This document shows, in pieces, positions 1-7,861 of a stretch of DNA of 64,000 bases (position 1 is its first letter; each line of letters opens with the position of its first letter). The stretch comes from CAZCTC01 sp964501335 (GTDB lineage: Bacteria; Chloroflexota; Anaerolineae; B4-G1; SLSP01), in contig CAZCTC010000019.1 in NCBI GenBank assembly GCA_964501335.1, positions 53,623-117,622 on the forward strand. Reading direction: 5' to 3'. The notes under the pieces are model-generated. The model was given only the letters and a program-made list of their open reading frames with translations, did not search any database and was not told the origin of the DNA. The translations under genes and the position numbers were made by a program.

Positions 1-1
1 C

Positions 2-979
2 GGTAATTACCAGACCCCCACCCCCACCCCCACCAATACCCCCACCCCCACCCCCACCAACACACCCTTCGTGCCGACAGCCACTTACATGCCGGGTTCC
101 GATCAATACGAACCTAATTTCGATTTCGACCACGCCACCACCATCGCGCCGGGACTGACCTTCAATTTAAACTTCATCCCCTGGGGCGGGAGCACTTCTT
201 CCGACAACGATTATTTTAAAATCTGGATCAAACCCGGCCTGACCTTCAGCTGCGAAACGCTGGAACTGGATCCCGGCGTCGATACCAATATCATCTATTA
301 CAACAACGACCGCCAGCAGATCGGCGGCAATGACGATCGAACGCTCGGCGATTACAGCAGCAAAATCACTTACTACAGCAATTATGAAGGCTATCTCTAT
401 ATGTTGGTCGGACAGGGCGACCGGATGGCCTATCAAGACACGGCCCGCAGCAATTACAAAATGCGCTGCACAATGATACCCCCCAATGCCACCATCACAC
501 CCGGCGGACCGACCTTTACCCCGGTCCCCGATAAAAACAGCTATCCGACCTCACAGCCCACACAACCGCCCGGTCGTGCCACGGCCACCCCGACCCTTAC
601 ACCGGAGCCGACCGTTGCCGGCAACGTCAATCTCACCTACCGACTGATTACAACCCCGGCGCCTTCCGGTGCCACCCCCACGCCGGGAGGATTCCGCACC
701 TTCAAGCTGCGGATCTATCTGGACAGCAATCAGGATCTCCAACCCGGCGCCGGCGAAGGCATTCCCGGCTTCTTTGTCCGGGTGCTGAATCCCGAATCGG
801 GCAGCGAACTGGCCCGCGGTTACACAGACGATCAGGGACAGTTATCCTTTACCGTTCCCACGATCGGCTCCGTTCAAATTCAAGTTCCCCAATTGGGGAT
901 GGTGCGGCTAATCGACCCCGGAACGCCCGATATCCAAATTCGAATCGCCCCGCCCCCCCTGCCTGGAGCTATCCCTTAA
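2..979 (+). CDS. Secreted adhesin-like protein, 3' part (PPC-like and SdrD/Cna-B-like domains)
   Basis: The reading frame is already open at base 2, so the true start lies upstream of the window. The first ~25 visible residues are a Thr-Pro repeat (NTPTPTPT type), a typical extracellular linker. Next comes a ~110-residue beta-rich domain with YEPN, D-N-D-YF and GDR motifs resembling bacterial pre-peptidase C-terminal domains, then a second Pro/Thr linker. The last ~100 residues contain YLDSNQD, GIPGFFVRV and GYTDDQGQLSF, as in SdrD-B/Cna-B prealbumin-like domains. It is probably a surface or secreted structural protein; no catalytic motif is visible. The next gene starts 16 bases downstream, suggesting co-transcription. 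The domain names are recognition by eye; export is inferred from the linkers because the N-terminus is not in view. Confidence 0.75.
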   Translation, partial: GNYQTPTPTPTNTPTPTPTNTPFVPTATYMPGSDQYEPNFDFDHATTIAPGLTFNLNFIPWGGSTSSDNDYFKIWIKPGLTFSCETLELDPGVDTNIIYYNNDRQQIGGNDDRTLGDYSSKITYYSNYEGYLYMLVGQGDRMAYQDTARSNYKMRCTMIPPNATITPGGPTFTPVPDKNSYPTSQPTQPPGRATATPTLTPEPTVAGNVNLTYRLITTPAPSGATPTPGGFRTFKLRIYLDSNQDLQPGAGEGIPGFFVRVLNPESGSELARGYTDDQGQLSFTVPTIGSVQIQVPQLGMVRLIDPGTPDIQIRIAPPPLPGAIP

Positions 980-995
980 ATAGAGGACCGTCAGC

Positions 996-2558
996 ATGGC
1001 AATGAACGACCCAACCGAAATCGAAAATACACAACCAGCAGAGGGACCGGGATCGGAAACCCACTCTGAATCGAAATTAGAAAAAAAATCGTCTCCCCAG
1101 GTGGAAAAAGCCGGGGGAGATATTCCTTGTGATCCCCATGAATTGGATAATACACCGGAGGCCTCCGAACCGGCAAAAAAGCCCAAAGGACCGAAGACGG
1201 ACTCCCACAGCGGCGTTGATTTCTGGCAATCCGAACCGAAAAAATCGAAGAACGCTGCGCCCATCCCCCCCTTTCCACCGGCCTGGATCATCCTGATCGT
1301 CCTCTTCCTCTTCATCGTTGTAACCACGGTCGCCATTGGGGGCATACTCGCCACCACCCGGCAAAGATCCGATAACGGCTCCGAGCAACAATTTGTCGAC
1401 AAACAGGCCACCTTCCTCTCCCCGCCGACCATCCCGGCCGATCTCCCGGTGCTCCAGGAAAACGGAGCGCCCGTCGCCCCCTCCCTGCCGATCAGCTTGA
1501 GTGTGGGCACACAGATCTTCCCCATCACCCCGGTTTTACCGGAACGCGGCCGCTGGCCGGTCCCCATCGAAGACGGCAACCATGCCGTCTGGATTTATGG
1601 CACGATCGTCAATTATGTTGTGGGACTTCCTTACACCACCACGACCGCCGAATTGCTGAGCTCGCTGCAGGAAAGCTCTCGCATGACCCTGACCTTGAGC
1701 AACGGAACCCTCCTGGTCTTCAACTCACCCCAATCTCAAAAATTCCCGATCGATGATATCTCGCCCATGACACAAACGCATCCCGGACTTACCCTGGTGA
1801 TGCTGGGCGAAAGCGGTCAGGAACGCCAGCGCCAGGTCGTCCGGGCCCGTTATATGCCGGAAGAGAGTCAGCTGAACATCAACACCCAGCGGGTAGGAAA
1901 TCTCCAGATCGATATCCTGAAATCCGGCGTGGTCGGTGAAGATGCCGGCGGAAGCCGCTATTTCATCGTCGAATACCGCATCACCAATCAGGGCACCGCG
2001 CCGGCCAATCCGGCCCTCTTCGACATCAGCCTGGAAGACGGCCAGGGTCAACGGTATCTCACCAACCCCGAAGCTTCCAGCCGGGGAGAAAAAGGGATGC
2101 TCATTGCCCCCATCGCTCCCGGAGCCAGCGCAGAAGGCAGCGCCGGCTATTTGATCCCCCGCAACACCCAGGCCCCCTTGACCTGGATCTTCCGTCCGGA
2201 TCCAACGGCCGGAACCAATGCTCGCTTCGTCCTGCCCTATCAGCCGCCGCTCCCCCGTCCGGCGCAGCCGAACGTCACGCTCACCGGAGCCTTTGTAGAC
2301 AACACCCGCGGCGTTATCGTGGTCAACGGCGTGATCCAAAACCAGGGCGAAACGGCTTTGACGGTCAATCCCGGCGACGTCGCATTGACTTCGGGCACGG
2401 GCGCCGCCGAACTACGGGCCTCTTCTCCCAATCTCCCCTGGACCATCAACGGCGGCAACGAACAATCCTTCGAACTCCAGTTCTCCCAGCCCACAGGGGT
2501 GACCGGTTTCCTGCTTAACATCATGGGCTTTAATTTTGAACTACAGAGCCTGCCCTGA
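996..2558 (+). CDS. Single-pass membrane protein with extracytoplasmic beta-rich domains
   Basis: A 520-residue protein of unknown function. Residues 1-95 are hydrophilic and acidic/Lys-Pro rich without a signal peptide. Residues ~96-118 (AWIILIVLFLFIVVTTVAIG) form one membrane segment. The remainder, ~400 residues, is beta-rich. One part (VWIYGTIVNYVVGLPY, with later TLSNGTLLVF) loosely recalls sortase-like barrels but has no Cys-Arg catalytic pair. Two later segments (YFIVEYRITNQGTAPANP; GVIVVNGVIQNQGETALTV) look like repeated DUF4352-type immunoglobulin-like domains. It follows the adhesin-like gene by 16 bases and is followed by a strong hairpin, so the two probably form the end of one operon. 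The role is unknown; envelope location is inferred from topology. Confidence 0.8.
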   Translation: MAMNDPTEIENTQPAEGPGSETHSESKLEKKSSPQVEKAGGDIPCDPHELDNTPEASEPAKKPKGPKTDSHSGVDFWQSEPKKSKNAAPIPPFPPAWIILIVLFLFIVVTTVAIGGILATTRQRSDNGSEQQFVDKQATFLSPPTIPADLPVLQENGAPVAPSLPISLSVGTQIFPITPVLPERGRWPVPIEDGNHAVWIYGTIVNYVVGLPYTTTTAELLSSLQESSRMTLTLSNGTLLVFNSPQSQKFPIDDISPMTQTHPGLTLVMLGESGQERQRQVVRARYMPEESQLNINTQRVGNLQIDILKSGVVGEDAGGSRYFIVEYRITNQGTAPANPALFDISLEDGQGQRYLTNPEASSRGEKGMLIAPIAPGASAEGSAGYLIPRNTQAPLTWIFRPDPTAGTNARFVLPYQPPLPRPAQPNVTLTGAFVDNTRGVIVVNGVIQNQGETALTVNPGDVALTSGTGAAELRASSPNLPWTINGGNEQSFELQFSQPTGVTGFLLNIMGFNFELQSLP

Positions 2559-2583
2559 AATAGCCTGAGAGATCTCAAAAAAC

Positions 2584-2619
2584 ATAAATGGGGCGGCTTT
2601 AAAAAGCCGCCCCATTTAT
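2584..2619. terminator. 16-bp perfect hairpin after the membrane protein gene
   Basis: Arms 2584-2599 and 2604-2619 pair perfectly around a 4-base loop. The stem is GC-rich in the centre (GGGGCGGC) with A/T-rich ends, so it could terminate transcription in either direction. It lies 25 bases after the stop codon. Confidence 0.75.
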
Positions 2620-2655
2620 ATAAAACCCCAACCCCTGCGGTTAGTCTGAAAAAAC

Positions 2656-2765
2656 ATCTTTTCGGCGGCTTCAGAAAGCCGCCGAAAAGATAAATAAAAA
2701 ATAACTCTTCCCCATCCCCCGCGTCGCACCCTACCGAAAAAACGCCCCTTGCGGGACGCTACAAA
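2656..2765. repeat. Dispersed non-coding element, copy A (hairpin plus tail)
   Basis: The hairpin arms 2656-2671 and 2676-2691 carry the same 22-nt core (2663-2684) as the hairpin at 58178-58199. It is followed by the same AATAAAAAATAACTC string and, after a variable stretch, by GCGGGACGCT (2751-2760), which is also in copy B. It sits between convergent genes. Confidence 0.65.
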
Positions 2766-2773
2766 ACACAACC

Positions 2774-3682
2774 TCAAGGAGTCGGCATCTCCGTCGGCGT
2801 TTCGGTCGGCGTAGGAGTCGACGTCTCCGTCGGCGTCGGAAGCTCCGGCGTCGGTGTAAACGTAGGCGTCGGAGTCCAGGTCGGTGTCGGCAAAGTCTCG
2901 GTAGGCGTCGGCGTAAACGTTACTGTCGCCGTGGGAGTCTCCGTCGGGGTCGGCGTCTCCGTCGCCACAGGAGTCCCCGTCAGCGTCAATTCCGGCAGCG
3001 GCGTCGGTGTAAACGTCGGCGTCGGCGTGGCCGTCTCCGTCGGCGAAGGTGTGGGAGTCCAGGTTGGAACAATCACCTGCTGGGGAGGCAGATAGAGCGC
3101 CTGCCCGGCATACACCGTATAGCCCGTCATACAATTAGCCTGCCGGATCGCCTCCAGCGTCGTACCATAGTTCAAAGCCAGTCGAAATAAAGTATCCCCA
3201 GGCTGAACATAGACAATTCGCCAGTTAACCGGCGGGCCACAACGATAAGGCGGCGGAGTCCCGGTCGTTACGGCCAACGACGGAAGATAAAGCACATCTC
3301 CTTCCCGTAAATCGGATGTTCCCAAACAGTTCCCCTGCATCAGCATAAAAACACTTACCCGTGATATCCAGGAAAGCGTAAACAACGTATCACCACGGTG
3401 AACCCGATAGGCAACCCATCCCGTCGGAGGAGTACATTCTGTAATCAAGGGTGAACGTGGGGTAGCTGTCGGCACCGCAGTAGGAGAAGGCTGGTCGGCC
3501 GGGGTAGGACTCTCGGGCGGCAGTGTAGGATACAGAGTCGGTGTGATATATGCAATCCAGGTCGGCACAGGCACGACCAACAAAGGATCGACCTGGGCCA
3601 GCCCAAAGCTGCCCAGGATCAGAAGCACTACCAACGCTCCGGCCAGAAAAACCGCAATGAAACGAGAAAGGCTCTCACCCAC
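2774..3682 (-). CDS. Secreted or membrane-anchored protein with two LysM domains and a Thr/Pro tail
   Basis: A 302-residue protein. Residues ~8-30 (FIAVFLAGALVVLLILGSFG) are a signal peptide or N-terminal anchor. After a Pro/Thr linker come two LysM-type units: one around residues 92-135 (YRVHRGDTLFTLSW...LREGDVLYLP) and one around 158-200 (VYVQPGDTLFRLALNYGT...VYAGQALYLP). LysM domains bind N-acetylglucosamine polymers such as peptidoglycan. Each unit contains Cys residues near the start and end, possibly disulphides. The last ~95 residues are almost entirely Thr, Pro and Glu and end the protein without another domain. It lies 50 bases downstream of the sensor kinase gene on the same strand, so a shared transcript is likely. 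Cell-wall binding is family knowledge; the role of the tail is unknown. Confidence 0.85.
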   Translation of the reverse strand: MGESLSRFIAVFLAGALVVLLILGSFGLAQVDPLLVVPVPTWIAYITPTLYPTLPPESPTPADQPSPTAVPTATPRSPLITECTPPTGWVAYRVHRGDTLFTLSWISRVSVFMLMQGNCLGTSDLREGDVLYLPSLAVTTGTPPPYRCGPPVNWRIVYVQPGDTLFRLALNYGTTLEAIRQANCMTGYTVYAGQALYLPPQQVIVPTWTPTPSPTETATPTPTFTPTPLPELTLTGTPVATETPTPTETPTATVTFTPTPTETLPTPTWTPTPTFTPTPELPTPTETSTPTPTETPTEMPTP

Positions 3683-3732
3683 GGCCTGCCCCCAATTCTT
3701 CCAACAGACAGAAAAATAGATCGATCAAATCG

Positions 3733-6402
3733 TCATTCCAACGGCAGCACAAAATTAAACATACTGCCCTGTCCGGGCTTACTCTCCACCCAGATCCGTC
3801 CCCCATTCGACTCCACCAACGACTTGGAAATCGCCATTCCCATTCCCGTCTCCCCCATACCGGCAATCAAAGGCTGGTCGGCTCGATAGAAACGTTGGAA
3901 AACTCGCGGCTGCTCAGCCTCAGGAATTCCTTCTCCCGCATCCTTCACCCCTACCTGGATAAAAGCCGGCTCCTGTTCGCTCTCACGCTGATAACGCACT
4001 CGCACCATCACATCCGAATCCGGTGGCGAAGCCAACACCGCATTGGAAAGCAATCGCAACGTAATCTGATAGAAACTATCGCGATCCACCTTCACCATCG
4101 ACAGCGTGGCCGGCACATCCAGACGCACCGTCACCTTCCGCTCGACAATCCGGGTTCCCAACGCCACAATCGCCTCCCGGATCACGGCGATCAAATCTAC
4201 CGGCTCCGGGGAAAGGTTGACGGTCCGGGTCGAGGGTTCGATAAAATGGAACAGATCGTTAAACAGATGCTCCAGTTGTTCCACATTCGCCTTGACCCGC
4301 AGCAAGAACTGCCGCTGCATCTCGGAAAGCTGGCCCACCTGTTCGCCCAACAAGAGATCCGTATAACCGATCAACGAAGTCATCGGAATACGGAAATCGC
4401 TCACCATCTCCATAATCACTTCACGCTGCTCCACCGGCCCTTCAGCGGTATGCAAAGTCACGACCACCCCGTCAATTTTGCCGTCTCGCCGCCGTAACGT
4501 CTGAAAATCGGCTTCCACCGCCGGCTCAGTCTCCGCCAGAGATAGATGAGCCCGATGCACCTCCGCCTGATCGCCCAACAAATTGCGAACCGTGGCCGCC
4601 CATCCAGAATTCTGATTATAAATTTGATGCAAAGGCAATCCTATCGGAGAAGCGGGCAGGTGCAGCATCCACCGCGCCACCGGATCAGCCATCACCACGG
4701 TCCCTTCTACATCGGCAATCAACATCCCCCAGACCCCCCGATTGGCCGTTTCCCTGGGTGCCTGAAGGGACGTCTGCTGAACGCTCTCCAGCTCCGCCTG
4801 CAATTTCTTCATATGCCCCAGCATGGCCCGCCGCTCTTCCTTCCGCGTATCCAGCTCATGCTTTTGCTCAGAAAGCTTCTCCGTCAGTCGATTCTGCTCC
4901 TGAATCAGCATATCCCGATCCTGAATCAAGTCCTGCACTTCCGACTTCCAGAAATCCAGCTCGGTATCCGTCGGGCCGGCATTTCGCACATCCAGCTCCC
5001 GCTGCATCCGGGCCAGATCCGTATCCCGGGCCTGCAACTCCCGTTTCAACCCATCGATTTGACCGGAAAGCTTCCGCGTCTGCTCCTGAGCTTCCGCAAC
5101 CTGCTGCTCCATCTGCTGGCGCGATTCATCCTGCCCGCCGCGCAGCCGGCTGAAGAGATCGCCGCCCCCCAACTGTCGGCGCACCCGTACAATCGCGCCG
5201 GCCACCAACCCTACCGTCAGTTTTTGAAAATCCAGCGTCTTGGAATTCCAACGCCGGCTGATATCCGTATTTGCCGCAAACACCAGCCCGATGCACTCAT
5301 CTCGCGTATACAACGGCAGAATCAACAAAGGACCGATGCCCGGGATACCCAAACGTTCATAAAAATCCGTCAACCACTGCGGGCGATCGGGAGGTTGGAC
5401 AATCTGGCTCGACCGTTCCATCCACGCCGTCTTCAACGCCGGATAGGCCTCCAGATCCAGGACCGGCCGCTCCATCTGCGAAGCCGTCGGCGGATGGATG
5501 GCCATCACGCGCACTGAGAACTGTTCTTCCATCAATGCCACCGCGCAAAAATCCGCCCCGATCAAACGATGCAACCGGGGAGAAGCCACAATCAACGCCG
5601 GTTCAATATCCCGAGAAGCCTCGATCCCCTGCACCAGTTCCTGAAGCAGATTCACATCCATCGTCAACGCCGGAGCCGCTGCCACAGCGGACCGTACCGG
5701 AGCGACGGGCCCGGCACTCCGGGAAGTCAACTGCCGATAAATCAAACCCGCCAGCAAGGGTAAAACTACCAGCGCCGCCAACCGGTTCCAGCCCGCAAAA
5801 TGAACTCCGGTAATAGGCCAGACCGCCTGAGCCGTATGCCCCAAAACCCAGAACAACAACACCCCCACGCCCCATTCCCATTCCTTAGGACGTAAAAGAA
5901 CCGCCCCTAACAATCCCCCCCCCAACCCCACCAGAGAGGCGATTTCCCAGATCAAAGCATGCGGCAAATCGTTATAAGCCCAACTCGCTCCTTCCCATGC
6001 CGGCCAGATCATCGCGCAGTAAATATAAAAGCCCACGCCCGCAACCATCAAAACCCCCAGAACGATCGTCTGCCAGAGTTTGGGATCGGTTCCCACGATC
6101 GCCCAAACCACCAAAAAGATACTCACCACCTCAAAAAAGCGTTCCAGGGGCGGCATGACCAAAACGGGATCGAGCAGGTTTCCTACACCCAACAAGGCAA
6201 TTCCCCCCAAAACCACCCGGCCGGCCAGCATCCCCCCGACCGCCCATCCCCAACGCCGGGCCGAAGCCGCCAGCGCCTCAATACGCATAGCCGTCATCAC
6301 AGAGAAAAGAGCTTGCTGGAGTGCAAAAACCGAAACCAGAAAATAGACCAGATCACCGGGTGGTTGGGTCAAAACCCGAATTGCTTCCTGGAGGATATTC
6401 AT
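3733..6402 (-). CDS. Multipass membrane GAF/PAS sensor kinase lacking the phospho-accepting His
   Basis: An 889-residue sensor. Residues ~15-230 hold about seven hydrophobic segments. A GAF-like domain covers ~255-410 (PALIVASPRLHRLIGADFCAV; PLYTRDECIGLVFA), a long coiled coil ~425-545 and a PAS-like domain ~555-650. A HisKA-like helix follows, then an ATPase domain with N box (LRLLSNAV), G1 (DAGEGIP) and G2 (GETGMGMAI) and a normal end (GQGSMFNFVLPL). In the HisKA helix the usual S-H-E-L-R-T-P reads V-S-D-F-R-I-P, so Ser668 stands where the His should be. The ATPase motifs are intact, so it may bind ATP and act as an allosteric or partner-dependent kinase. No response regulator is adjacent. 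It heads the LysM gene and diverges from the L,D-transpeptidase, which hints at envelope sensing (inference). Confidence 0.85.
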   Translation of the reverse strand: MNILQEAIRVLTQPPGDLVYFLVSVFALQQALFSVMTAMRIEALAASARRWGWAVGGMLAGRVVLGGIALLGVGNLLDPVLVMPPLERFFEVVSIFLVVWAIVGTDPKLWQTIVLGVLMVAGVGFYIYCAMIWPAWEGASWAYNDLPHALIWEIASLVGLGGGLLGAVLLRPKEWEWGVGVLLFWVLGHTAQAVWPITGVHFAGWNRLAALVVLPLLAGLIYRQLTSRSAGPVAPVRSAVAAAPALTMDVNLLQELVQGIEASRDIEPALIVASPRLHRLIGADFCAVALMEEQFSVRVMAIHPPTASQMERPVLDLEAYPALKTAWMERSSQIVQPPDRPQWLTDFYERLGIPGIGPLLILPLYTRDECIGLVFAANTDISRRWNSKTLDFQKLTVGLVAGAIVRVRRQLGGGDLFSRLRGGQDESRQQMEQQVAEAQEQTRKLSGQIDGLKRELQARDTDLARMQRELDVRNAGPTDTELDFWKSEVQDLIQDRDMLIQEQNRLTEKLSEQKHELDTRKEERRAMLGHMKKLQAELESVQQTSLQAPRETANRGVWGMLIADVEGTVVMADPVARWMLHLPASPIGLPLHQIYNQNSGWAATVRNLLGDQAEVHRAHLSLAETEPAVEADFQTLRRRDGKIDGVVVTLHTAEGPVEQREVIMEMVSDFRIPMTSLIGYTDLLLGEQVGQLSEMQRQFLLRVKANVEQLEHLFNDLFHFIEPSTRTVNLSPEPVDLIAVIREAIVALGTRIVERKVTVRLDVPATLSMVKVDRDSFYQITLRLLSNAVLASPPDSDVMVRVRYQRESEQEPAFIQVGVKDAGEGIPEAEQPRVFQRFYRADQPLIAGMGETGMGMAISKSLVESNGGRIWVESKPGQGSMFNFVLPLE

Positions 6403-6588
6403 AAGCGTTCAGCGGTCACCTTATCTAAGGGAGGAGAACCGCCATCCCTCCTTTCTCGTGATATACCGTTTAATTTGAAGCCAGCCATGTTTGGGAGAGG
6501 AATACCCAAGAGTTAGTTTCTTTCTGATTATAACGAGAATAGAAGATTAGGGAAATTTTCGACCTGAAATAGCCTTTTAAAGCATCCA

Positions 6589-6597
6589 TGCTATAAT
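6589..6597 (+). promoter_or_regulatory. Extended -10 promoter for the L,D-transpeptidase
   Basis: TGCTATAAT is a perfect extended -10 (TGnTATAAT) 43 bases before the start codon. No good -35 is visible at the usual distance, as is common for extended -10 promoters. The same nine bases occur upstream of the MIP18-type gene at 10812. Confidence 0.65.
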
Positions 6598-6640
6598 TGA
6601 GGGTTGGGTTCCAGTTGTTTCGGGTCTCCCAGGAGGTATA

Positions 6641-7861
6641 ATGCAAAAACATCTGCTGTTTCTATGGACAATGCTGCTGATCCTGTTTGTGACCGGGCTT
6701 TTCCCGACCTCCCTCCAGGCCGCGCCGGCAGCCACCTTCCGTCCTGATCCCTTCTCCCATGACCTGTCCGGCGATTATCTCTGTCCCATCCGCATCGCCG
6801 AACGCCAGCCTGAATTCTGCTCCGTTTTCAGCCCGGGGGCAGAAAAAATTCGCCTGAACTATCTGCGCGCCCGATTGCCCAATCCATTGCCCGCACTGCC
6901 GATCCAGGAAATCCCGGTCCCCGAAGGCCCCCTGACCCAATATACCTTTGCCTACATCCGGCATCTCCCGGCCCCCACCTATGCCGATCCTTCGGATATC
7001 GAAAACAATGTCCCGCCCATCCGCACTTATCAGGAAGGCGATAACTGGCTCAGCGTCCTGGGCTCGGTAGAATATAACGGCCAGACCTGGTATCAGGTCG
7101 GAGCTACAGAATTCATCCCCGCCGATCGGATCGTTTTCGGCGGCGCCTCACGCTTCCATGGGGTCACATTTACCGAACAACCCGAATATCCCTTCGGCTG
7201 GATTCTGCGCGATGTCGCCCCTTCCCCCCTGCCCGGCGAGGCACCTCGGGCCGATACCGTTTACAAACGTTACGAGATGGTGACGATCTTCGCCGAAGAA
7301 CCCCGGGGAGCCAGCCTCTGGTATATGATCGGCCCCGATCTCTGGGTGGAACAGGGCAATGTCGCCCGGGTCGATATCCGCAAACGGCCGGAAGAGATTG
7401 AACGGGGAGAAAAATGGATCGATGTCAATACCTTCGAACAGACGCTCTCCGCCTATGAAGGGGCAAAAATCGTCTTCGCCACACTGATCTCCAGCGGCCG
7501 CCCCGGCGAAACCTGGACGCCCGACGGCCTCTTCCGCATCTGGGGCAAACTGCCGACCACCCCGATGATGAATCGCGAAGTCGACATGGCCAATCCGGCC
7601 TGGTATTCCCTCGACAATGTGGAATGGACGCAATATTTCAACAAGGATATTGCGCTCCACGCGGCCTACTGGCATAATTCCTTCGGATTCACCCGCAGCC
7701 ACGGCTGCGTCAATCTCTCCCTGACCGATTCCAAATGGCTCTACGAATGGACGACCCCGGCGCCCTCCCCCACCGGTCAGAACGTCATGAGCACTGCAGA
7801 AAATCCCGGCACCTGGATCTGGGTCCATCGCACCCCACCGACACCGGATTACGAACCCTGA
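6641..7861 (+). CDS. L,D-transpeptidase (YkuD family), secreted
   Basis: A 406-residue exported enzyme that probably cross-links peptidoglycan stem peptides (3-3 links) or attaches proteins to the wall. Residues 1-27 are a signal peptide (hydrophobic LLFLWTMLLILFVTGLF, then SLQA). The C-terminal YkuD domain has the signature His...SHGCVNLS, with catalytic Cys at residue 356 and an upstream HAAYWHNSFG. The middle (WLSVLGSVEYNGQTWYQVG) resembles an SH3-like wall-binding segment. The start is supported by AGGAGG at 6631-6636, five bases before ATG. Its stop codon directly touches the stop codon of the convergent glycosyltransferase gene, with no base between. It diverges from the sensor-kinase/LysM operon, making a small cell-wall neighbourhood. 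Confidence 0.92.
   Translation: MQKHLLFLWTMLLILFVTGLFPTSLQAAPAATFRPDPFSHDLSGDYLCPIRIAERQPEFCSVFSPGAEKIRLNYLRARLPNPLPALPIQEIPVPEGPLTQYTFAYIRHLPAPTYADPSDIENNVPPIRTYQEGDNWLSVLGSVEYNGQTWYQVGATEFIPADRIVFGGASRFHGVTFTEQPEYPFGWILRDVAPSPLPGEAPRADTVYKRYEMVTIFAEEPRGASLWYMIGPDLWVEQGNVARVDIRKRPEEIERGEKWIDVNTFEQTLSAYEGAKIVFATLISSGRPGETWTPDGLFRIWGKLPTTPMMNREVDMANPAWYSLDNVEWTQYFNKDIALHAAYWHNSFGFTRSHGCVNLSLTDSKWLYEWTTPAPSPTGQNVMSTAENPGTWIWVHRTPPTPDYEP

Noticed and set aside
2..70. Short tandem CCCCCA-type DNA repeat as a microsatellite or phase-variation tract
   Set aside because: It is the coding sequence of a Thr-Pro linker in an open frame; length variation is possible but not shown.
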